From positions 1 to 16,254 of the forward strand of contig CAISOQ010000054.1 of assembly GCA_903887095.1 (NCBI GenBank): a stretch of 16,254 nt of DNA, read 5' to 3'. The translations under genes and the position numbers were made by a program. Of this stretch, positions 1 through 8,300 are shown piece by piece; within the stretch, counting starts at the first letter, position 1, and each line of letters opens with the position of its first letter. The notes beneath the pieces were generated by a model, which saw only the letters and a program-made list of their open reading frames with translations, was not told where the DNA came from and did not search any database. The stretch is from an uncultured Flavobacteriia bacterium (lineage in GTDB: Bacteria; Bacteroidota; Bacteroidia; Flavobacteriales_D; Crocinitomicaceae).

Positions 1-254
1 ACATCTGGAAAATCAACATGATTTTTGTTCGATAGCACCTCATAAACCACTTGTTCATCTTTGGATCTAGGATACAAACTGTATGTGCCAGGAAGGTCAA
101 TTAAAGTATGATCTTCTTGTCCTAAATTTAAAATTCCAAACTTTTTGTCAACTGTTACTCCCGGAAAATTCCCAACATGTTGGCGCATGCCTGTCAACAT
201 ATTGAATATTGAGCTTTTTCCAGTATTCGGATTTCCCAGCAGCGCTATTTTCAT
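1..254 (-). CDS. feoB: Ferrous iron transport protein B (FeoB), N-terminal fragment cut by window edge
   Basis: FeoB is an inner-membrane Fe(II) transporter with an N-terminal GTPase domain. Only the first 84 codons are in the window. They begin with a textbook G domain: the P-loop GNPNTGKS at residues 7-14, the FeoB-type switch I segment GNFPGVTV at 28-35, and the G3 motif DLPG at 53-56 followed by TYSLYP. The transmembrane part lies beyond the left edge. The ATG at 254 overlaps the feoA stop as ATGA, so the two genes are probably translationally coupled. The reading frame is open to the edge and nothing suggests damage. The identification is secure because the P-loop plus GNFPGVTV combination is characteristic of FeoB. 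Confidence 0.95.
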   Translation of the reverse strand, partial: MKIALLGNPNTGKSSIFNMLTGMRQHVGNFPGVTVDKKFGILNLGQEDHTLIDLPGTYSLYPRSKDEQVVYEVLSNKNHVDFPD

Positions 255-511
255 CTTACTGGTTCAAAAGAAATTGTTTCTTCGTTGAGATCTACCACCT
301 CAATCAAAGCTGCCTCATCCAAACGCAATGAAAGCATATACCCATTAACATCAACAGCGATTGGATCTCCAAAAGGCGCTCTGAATAGAACAGTTAACTC
401 TTGGCCTATAATCACGCCCATTTCCATCAATTTTGGTCTTAAAACTGAATCAGCAATCTCATTGACGATCACGCTTTTTCCGGGCTGTATGGACGAGAGT
501 TTTGAAGTCAT
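251..511 (-). CDS. feoA: FeoA family protein, small SH3-like partner of FeoB
   Basis: FeoA is a small cytoplasmic protein of SH3-like fold that associates with FeoB and is needed for efficient ferrous iron uptake. The 86-residue product has the family layout: an N-terminal LSSIQPGKSVIV segment, the LRPKLMEMGVIIGQELTVLFRAPFGDP core (split by family-conserved Gly and Pro), and a C-terminal LSLRLDEAALIEV strand pair. The frame extends to a GTG at 523, but I chose the ATG at 511. FeoA proteins usually begin about here, and the promoter-like box at 524-531 would place the transcript start at or after the GTG. The gene ends in TGA overlapping the feoB ATG by 4 bp, indicating a feoAB operon. No Fur box was identified with confidence. 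Confidence 0.9.
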   Translation of the reverse strand: MTSKLSSIQPGKSVIVNEIADSVLRPKLMEMGVIIGQELTVLFRAPFGDPIAVDVNGYMLSLRLDEAALIEVVDLNEETISFEPVR

Positions 512-523
512 AATGTATCGCAC

Positions 524-553
524 TAAAGGTAAGTCTTAGTTCCAATCTTTCAA
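524..553 (-). promoter_or_regulatory. Candidate Bacteroidota-type promoter for feoAB
   Basis: On the minus strand a TTG (551-553) is followed by exactly 19 bases and then TACCTTTA (524-531). This closely matches the Bacteroidetes consensus of a -33 TTG/TTTG and a -7 TAnnTTTG separated by about 19 bases, with one mismatch in the last position of the -7 box. It sits just upstream of the feoA ATG at 511, implying a very short leader. It would let feoAB be transcribed separately from the aspartate kinase upstream. This is inferred from the consensus only. Confidence 0.45.
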
Positions 554-581
554 CTACCACGAACAGGGTATTTTGTGCTTC

Positions 582-1856
582 TTATCCTTTGTCTTTCATT
601 ACTAATCGAGCCGTTTGACGCGATTTTTGTTGCAACAAGATGTCCTTGTTTTCTGTCACACGATCAATTGTTGCCTGATCATAATGACGGATAGTTACCA
701 ATTCAAGTCCTTCGTTGTAGCGTACTTCATAAGTATCATTAAAAAGTTCTACTATTTTCAATGGATCCACTTTACTTCTGTCCAAAAGGATAGAAAAATT
801 GAGTGCTGAATTTTGCATCAAGTTTATTTTCGCATTGACATTCGCCAAACGATCAAAAATGTCACTTAAATTTTCCTCAACAATGAATGAAAAATCCCTC
901 GTTGTAAAAGAAAATAGAACTTGATCCATTTTAAAAATAAAGGAAGGAACAAGGTGATCATTTTCCATTGAAGATTGAATCGCCGTGCCATCAGCGTGAG
1001 GATCAATGAATGATTTCACATAGAGCGGGATTCCTTTATTTTGAAGGGGCTTAATAGTTTTTGGGTGAATTACAGAAGCGCCGTAATAAGACAATTCAAT
1101 TGCCTCTTTAAATGAAATACTATCCAATTTGATTGTATTGTCAAACCATTTCGGATCCGCATTTAACATTCCAGGCACATCCTTCCAAATGGTCACACTT
1201 TCTGCGTTTGTGCAATAAGCAAAAATGCCTGCCGTATAGTCGGATCCCTCTCTTCCCAGTGTAGTAGTAAACCCTTCGTCTGTATGACCTATAAAGCCCT
1301 GTGTTACTTGAATGTCTACCTTTTGAAATTCGGGAAGAAGTCTTTCATTCATTAATTCTTCCGTTTTTTTCCAATCTACATTTCCTTCTTGGTATTGATG
1401 ATTAGTTCTGATCAATTTTCGAGCATCTACCCATGCCGCTGAGTGTCCTTGTTCAAATAAAAATGCAGCAACAATATGTGAAGAGAGTAATTCGCCCAAA
1501 GAAACGATCTGATCATATTCAAAGCTAAAATTATCCGGAAATGGTTCAGAAAATCGTTCTTTTAATTTTTCAAAAATTTCTTCAACCTTATTGTAAACAG
1601 CATAATGTTTTTCCTGAAAAAGCTCGCCCATGATGTGCATATGAAAAGCATAAAGATCATCCACTAGCGCCATAAACATCTTGCGATCCCTGTTCTGAGA
1701 TGCTTTAACAACTTCTTCAAGCTTATTTGTAGTTTTGCCCATTGCTGAAACTACAATTACTAGCTTTTCCCCTTCATAAAGAGATAAGATGCCTGAAACA
1801 TTGCGCACAGCTGCAGGATCTTTTACAGAAGCACCGCCAAATTTGAATACTTTCAT
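582..1856 (-). CDS. Aspartate kinase, monofunctional (aspartokinase)
   Basis: The product phosphorylates L-aspartate to 4-phospho-L-aspartate, the first step of the lysine/threonine/methionine branch, in the cytoplasm. The 424-residue protein opens with the amino-acid-kinase signature KFGGASV (residues 5-11). It continues with VVSAMGKTTNKL (about 36-47), the substrate/ATP loop TTTLGREGSD (197-206), WKDVPG (224-229) and ELSYYGASVIHPKT (254-267). The C-terminal 120 or so residues resemble the ACT regulatory region, so feedback control by an end product is expected. No homoserine dehydrogenase domain is fused. The frame could start at 1949, but those extra 31 residues are hydrophobic non-family sequence overlapping the acetyltransferase gene. 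ATG at 1856 places the catalytic motif at the N-terminus, as is normal. Bacterial equivalents are called lysC or ask. Confidence 0.93.
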   Translation of the reverse strand: MKVFKFGGASVKDPAAVRNVSGILSLYEGEKLVIVVSAMGKTTNKLEEVVKASQNRDRKMFMALVDDLYAFHMHIMGELFQEKHYAVYNKVEEIFEKLKERFSEPFPDNFSFEYDQIVSLGELLSSHIVAAFLFEQGHSAAWVDARKLIRTNHQYQEGNVDWKKTEELMNERLLPEFQKVDIQVTQGFIGHTDEGFTTTLGREGSDYTAGIFAYCTNAESVTIWKDVPGMLNADPKWFDNTIKLDSISFKEAIELSYYGASVIHPKTIKPLQNKGIPLYVKSFIDPHADGTAIQSSMENDHLVPSFIFKMDQVLFSFTTRDFSFIVEENLSDIFDRLANVNAKINLMQNSALNFSILLDRSKVDPLKIVELFNDTYEVRYNEGLELVTIRHYDQATIDRVTENKDILLQQKSRQTARLVMKDKG

Positions 1857-1873
1857 CCGTTCGAAATTTGATG

Positions 1874-1881
1874 CAAAATTA
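1874..1881 (-). promoter_or_regulatory. Candidate -7 box upstream of aspartate kinase
   Basis: The minus strand reads TAATTTTG here, a perfect match to the Bacteroidetes -7 element TAnnTTTG, 17 bases before the aspartate kinase ATG. The -33 position 19 bases upstream is TTTT inside a T-rich tract rather than TTTG, so the match is partial. The box lies in the 65-base gap after the acetyltransferase stop. It suggests the kinase is not solely dependent on the upstream operon. Confidence 0.35.
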
Positions 1882-1921
1882 AAAGTAAAAAAGAAGTTTA
1901 AAAAAAATTGATCGCTCCGAA

Positions 1922-2365
1922 TTAAAAGAATAATCGCCCATTGACCCATTCTGGATCTAACACAGCGTTTTTCTTTTCATAAAACTTGATTGCAGGTTCA
2001 TTCCATTCGAGCACTTGCCAATCCATTCGTTTAACACCACTTTTTTGAGCAATTTCAACAACGGCATCAAACAACGTCGATCCAATTCCAGTGCCACGAT
2101 ATTCTGGTAAAACATAGAAATCTTCTAGGTACAAACATTTTCCTTTCCAAGTAGAATAATTGGTGAAGTACAGTGCAAAGCCAATAATCTTCTGTTCATT
2201 CTCAACAACCAGTGCTTTGCAGATTTCTTCCTCAAACAGGTGCTGGCCCAATGCTTCAGCTGTATTTACAACTTGTTCCGGGGCCTTTTCATATTCCGCC
2301 AATGCTTGGATTAACTCCATAATGGCATTTTCGTCTCCCTTTATTGCTGGTCTGATCTGCGTCAT
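1922..2365 (-). CDS. GNAT family N-acetyltransferase (diamine/thialysine acetyltransferase-like)
   Basis: This 147-residue GCN5-related N-acetyltransferase transfers acetyl from acetyl-CoA to an amine. The acetyl-CoA pyrophosphate-binding motif A is clear (VLPEYRGTGIGS, residues 85-96), preceded by the strand CLYLEDFYV. The C-terminal part has the WNEPAIKFYEK segment (121-131), whose Tyr is the usual general-acid position. The segment order TWKGKCLYLEDFYV...YRG resembles the spermidine/spermine (SSAT) and thialysine acetyltransferase group, but the substrate cannot be fixed from sequence. The ATG at 2365 shares one base with the sprA TAA stop (TAATG), so translation is probably coupled to sprA. 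It may be a passenger of the sprA operon rather than part of type IX secretion. Confidence 0.88.
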   Translation of the reverse strand: MTQIRPAIKGDENAIMELIQALAEYEKAPEQVVNTAEALGQHLFEEEICKALVVENEQKIIGFALYFTNYSTWKGKCLYLEDFYVLPEYRGTGIGSTLFDAVVEIAQKSGVKRMDWQVLEWNEPAIKFYEKKNAVLDPEWVNGRLFF

Positions 2366-5300
2366 TATTGCACTCCAGCAAGGTTAAATCTCAAGCGAAT
2401 TCCTGTGCTCATATTCCCCGTTGGGAAAGATGTTGCGATCTTTGGTGTATTGATAACCTGGTCGTAATATATCTGAACTGTTAAGTTTTGAGTGACATTG
2501 TAATCTGCAGATGACTTGATCGAAACAACTCGTTGACCTGCAGTTGCCTGATTGGTGTTTTCAACAATCTTTCTTACAACTGTTAGATTGTCTCTAAATG
2601 ACAAGTCAAAACGAAGATTTAAAGCACTTGCAGGAATTTTTTCAATTGGCAATTTCACTTTTTCAAATTTATATCCAGAACCAATCACCCATTCACTACC
2701 AAGAACTTCAGTAATTTGATTGTTATTCAGTGAAAGCGTTGCGCTTCGATCTTTTTTGTATTCGAATTTGGTTATTAATCCTTGCCCTTTAATGTTCCAT
2801 GTTGCATCAAAACCTAATAATGGTGAGAATCGTTCTGTAAGTGTGACATTCTGTATTTGTCGAGATGCAATAAAATTGTTATTGATATCCAAAGTCGTCG
2901 CATTTCCATTGTTATCAAATGCTGCATTTAAATTTGTTTGAAGACCTGTAACACTCACTGTTGAACTATAAGCATGACGAATAACGAAATTCTTGACATA
3001 TTTCTTCGCAAACTCAAATTTTGTTAACCCATTGTAATTAATGGCCCAGTTTGGCAATGGCGTATTTTTAACTGGATTTATATTGGAAGCAGATACAGGA
3101 CGATTGGAGTATGCTGTCAAGAAGGCACCAACGACCACTTCTTGTTGTGTTCCACCATAACCAGAATAATAGCCTGATGTCAGCTGATTAGAATTGGTAT
3201 TTGATTGTCCTAATAAGGCGGACACTTCCTCTCTTCCAGTGCGAACTCTATCAAATGTTGCCGAAGAAAAATCTTTTGAAATCAGAGCAAATGCCGATCC
3301 AAAAGTGATATTCGTATAAGTCAAGGTTCCTGTTTCTACCTTACTCTGACTTTCATATTGCTGAGTCGATTCATTCCAACGGAAAAATTCGTTGGAATTA
3401 TTTCCAAAGGTTCTATTTGCCGTCAATTCGATAGTTACATCCTTCATTGGCTCGAGAGAAGCCCTTAAATTTAGGTTTTGAGAATGCGTAATTGTGTATT
3501 GTTTATTTAAATCTTGGTTTTGAACCAACCAACCATTGTTTGCTGAAGTGGTCGCAATATTGTATCCTGTTTCTCTTCCCCAGAAATCATAGCGCTGTTG
3601 ACCAAAGACAAAACCACTGAGTGGCGCACTGAAGTTATTATTAAACCCGAGCACACTCGATTCCTGATTGTAGCCAGGAAGCATTGTTCCATCCGTTAAA
3701 GAATAAGTGCCGGATACATTTCGAACTGTCATAATCGCTCTTGCAATAAACCCTGCAACTGGATGAACCTTACCTCCACGTTTTTTTTCGTTTTCCGCTT
3801 TTCTTTCTAATCGTTTTTTCTCCTTCTCCCACTTCTTCTTCTCTTTCTCAGTCATTTCAGACTCAGGTTTTGGCGGTTTGATTTCCTCCTTTTTAGGTGT
3901 TTGCTGCTGACCTGTAACCCTTCCTCCTACATCCTTTGAACCCACAGCTCCCCTTGCTGCTTTCCCGTCTAAATTGACCTTTTTAAAGAATGGAACTTTA
4001 TTGTAAAGGTTTGTGAAATTCATTTGTGCGGTCATATTCACCGTACGATTGTTTTGAATTGTATTCCCAAATTCTGATTGTCCCAAAGGAGCGCGCATCC
4101 AATTGTAAGTACCACCATATTTTACATTGGCAGTCATCCAATCAGTGATTGGCAATTTATCTAGAGGTAAATTGAAATTCACACTGTAATTGTGAGAATA
4201 ATCCATTGTCTTTCCAAAGGTTGACATTTGAGAACGGACAGTATCCATGAACACCTGGTAACTCAATGGATCTCCCTTTTTATCGACACGTCCATCCCCT
4301 TCCTCAAAAATTGAACGGTTGGTCGCACTGAACGTCGCTTTTAAATTTTTTGTTAGATCATATCCAAAATTATAGCTTCGGTTCCAGTTAAAACGCTTTA
4401 CATAAACAGGGTTGAATTCATAGTCGGGAACTAAATTGTTTCTGACCTGTCTTTCATTGTACGATCGCAATAAGTCATTTGTGAAGGAAATATTTTTCGG
4501 TGTCAAAAAGAAGTTCATATCCTTAATCAACGCGAACCATTTCGACTTTTGAACAAATTTCACTTTCTTAAATGGTTCAATAGGCTTCGCTGTAAATGAA
4601 TAATTGTAATTCAACCCACCTGTCCATGTTTTGGTTCGATCGTAATTTGTATTGAAATCACGGCGCATATTTTCAGAATAAGCGTAGCTTGACGACCAGT
4701 TAGAAATTCTCCAGAAGTGTGGCTTCGCTCCGGCTTTCACTTCTTTCCTAACATTGGTGAAATTATATGATTTTCGTTCTGTAAAATCTTGCCCCGCTCT
4801 CGCACGTTCCTTTCTTTTATCCAAGTCATAGCTAGAAAGTCGCACATCTGGATTGAAGGGATCGTACTCAGGATTTATTATTCCAAGAGAATAGCCATAG
4901 AAGAATGGCAGAGATACGCCTGCACGCTTTCCAAAAAATTGACCAAGCTGCACATTAGAGTTCATATCGACCCCAATTCGTTCATTTCGCTGACGATCCT
5001 GTACCCTACTTTCAACACTTCCCCAATTGATCCCAGAATAATTCCCTGACATTGAAACATTGGCAAAATCAGCTAATTGAACTTGCATTTGCGCAACAGC
5101 AGCTGAACCACCTTCACTCACGAAATCCGTTAAACGTAACTCATTTATCCAAACATTGACACACTTTGCCATGCCGTCGTCTGGCCAAGTATCATTCGTG
5201 TTTTTGCCTGGATTTCGAACGCCAATCATCAAGGTTTTAACCCCTTGTAAATTTGGACTTCCCTTCACTTTTATCTTTCGATTTGGATTATTAGGATCTA

Positions 5301-8300
5301 TATCTGAATATTCCAAAACATAGGAAACTGAGGTGCTGCCTCCATCAATTAGATCATTGCGTTTCTTCTTAAGGCCGAGGAGATCATCAAAAACAATTTC
5401 CATGTTATTGAGTTCTGGCCAAATATCTTCAGGCAAGGTTGCTCCCCAATTTGTTTTGTAAAGTGGGAGTTCGTATTCATAATAATTGTCAACGAAGTCT
5501 GTCCCCAATCTCACAAATAGTGTGAGGTCTTCATCTTTAAGTGGCACTGTAGACAAAACTTCTTCTGCGTGCACAAACATTTTCAATTTTTTGTAAGTCC
5601 GGACATCAAACTGCACATTTTTATATGCAGCACGCGCATCACCATCTTGAAGGTTACAGATATCTAGCACCAACGACTGTTCATTCAACTGTCGCTGAAA
5701 TGTTTGCGAAGGGTCTATCTCGCGAGTAATACCGGGAGGAATTTCATATTTTACAGGGCTGCGCTGGTCATTTTCTTCTACATTGACCGCTGCAATGTTA
5801 AAAGTAGTGAGATTTGGATCCGTTTGTACGCTTTCTCCAGGTTGTGTAAGATCCTCCAAATAACGGCGCCATTCTCCTCTAATCAACTCGAGTCTAGCAA
5901 AACGCAAAAGTACCTCTTCGTCAAATCCTTTCATGTACATTCTCATGAAACGAATGGACCTAAAATCTAAAATACCATTTACTTTTTTCTCGAAATCGCG
6001 AATTGGAATTTTGAACTGATACCATTTTTCGGTTTTTGTACCATTTGTATATTCCTGAACATTCGTAATGTAATTCTGACCTACAACCATGTCATTTGGT
6101 CGCATACTTACTTTGTATTGGAAGTAACTTTCAGTTTGGGCTAAGTTGTTGTCCTGATTAATGTCTTCTAAGTCAGGCATGTTTGTGCCTTGTGTAGGAT
6201 ATCCGTCCGCATTGGCAGTATCAGACATTTCAGTAGTTGGCGAATTACCCTCCATGCCATTGTATTTCTTATAACGCTGAAGAATATTTAACTCTTGAGA
6301 ATCATAATTATCATCGCGGTAAAAGTTAAAATCATCATTCGAAGGGTCATTTATCATTTTGGCCTTCGTAGCAGCATCTAACGTTGGGTTATTATTGACC
6401 CAATTCACATAATTTTGAAATGCTGTTCGTTCTTGTTGATTACTCCATCCGTCCAATCCAATATCCTGATTAGTACGCGAAGCTGGATCTGTGTCAAATG
6501 CATTAACAACAACCTGCTGCGTTGATACCCTAGCCCATGCTGTTGTGTCTAAGTCATCATTGATAGATGACCCTGTTGGAGGCAATCCATTCTCAAAACT
6601 TTTTCTTGAATCTGGCAATGCATCTTCTGAAATGTTACCCAAGTTGAAATAAAGATCACCACCAGAATGTTGTGCAGCAGGATTGACATTCTCTGCGTCT
6701 TCATTAAAAGGATCCAAGACCCAGAACTGAATAAATTCAATATTGGTTTGCTCAAAGTCATTGGTGGAAAGTGCTCGCATGATTCCTCCCCAGCGATTTT
6801 CGGGATTCACCCACGTTCCATCAGTATTTACGGTGTTGGTTGTATCGTAGTTATACATTCCTCTTTCCTTGGGGTAATAGGCCAGTTCAAGAATTGGAAT
6901 GTTAGGAACTGAACCGTATTGCTGCTGAAGATTCGGGAACACATCTGTTTGATTCACCAAGCGCATCCGACTATCTGCCAACATTTCAGGGTTGTCTTTT
7001 ATGTGCTGAGGAGTTAAGGAATTACTTTGGTAAAACAATGGGTCAATCAAGTACCAACATGTTTTTGATCGTTTATATCCAGCCGAAAGATTTTGATTGA
7101 CAGCTTCTGGAAATAAATCGGGCTGTCCTTGGGGAATGGATGCCAAACGCCAAGCTGTTATAGCACGAAGATCAATGGTGCTTTGAGAACCTTCAAAGTC
7201 ATCAATGTAAGATGTACCATCTTTGTTGATGGCTCTAGGCTGACCCGGAATTAGGTGCGCAAATTCGCCAGTAAAAGAGAACGTTGACTTTTGATTTGTA
7301 GAAATCACTGGAAGTATATCCACCAACTTCGTTAAAAAGGGCACATCCGTTCTGAATGCCAAATCAACACCAAGAATATTGTTTTTGAATGGTTCACTGC
7401 CAATATCCACCTTTTGTGTCACCGGCCGCTCCATCATTCTCATCCAGGTTCCTCCTAAATTAAATTTATCACTAAAGCGATAATTGTAATGTGCACCCAT
7501 CATAGAGCGCGCTTGGAATCCAAATACTGAATTACTTTCAATTGATATTTTAATGGGCGTATTCGATTCAAGAATTCCCGTATTCAAGATTTTTACGCGT
7601 CCCAGATTGTAATCAACCGTGTAGTCTGTTCCTTCTACTAGATTAATTCCACCAGCGGTTACTGTGACGGCTCCCTGCGGAACATTCAGAGCATTCAAAG
7701 GAATATCTGAACTTATCGATGATTGGTATTCTCCGCGGAAACTAAATCTATTTTTAGCTGGAATCTGCTGTGCAGCTGTTTTTGTCGAATCGTATAATTC
7801 TTTGAAGGCAACCTGATCAACCACAACCTGGGAGATGCCTGCATTTTGTAATTTCTTTTCGAGTGTTTTTCCGAAAGGTTCAACAGAGGAGAAATAAATT
7901 CGTCCATTTCGGGTGTTTATTGTACCACCATTTTCAGCTCTATTTCCATTGTAATTGATTGGAACATAATCAAAAACACCATCTGAAAATGGTTGATTGT
8001 TTTGATTTAATTTGTCCATATCAAGCAAAGTCACTAACTGTTTGTCATCCACACCTGTCATTGGGAAGAAAGGCACCAAAAGTGACGTTTCAGGATTGTT
8101 GTAAAGTAAGTCTATTCTAAAGCCTGTTTGGTCTACTTGATATGCCCCAATGGAATAGACGTTTTTCATCATTAAATCCCAAATTTTATTGCTAGGATTG
8201 GTAATGGTTGGTTTTAATAATTTCAACAATAAGGCTTGTTGCCCAGCAACTCCGTCTGTTGAAAATTCACCAATTTGATAAGTTTCCCCTTGATACGTAT

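Noticed and set aside
512..523. GTG start extending FeoA by four residues
   Set aside because: The ATG at 511 fits the family better, and the candidate promoter box sits immediately upstream of the GTG.
285..539. Plus-strand frame opposite feoA
   Set aside because: It is the antisense shadow of a well-recognised gene, with no family-like content or start context.
1857..1949. N-terminal extension of aspartate kinase by 31 residues from an upstream ATG
   Set aside because: The extra residues are not family-like and would overlap the acetyltransferase gene. The KFGGASV motif belongs at the very N-terminus, which the ATG at 1856 provides.
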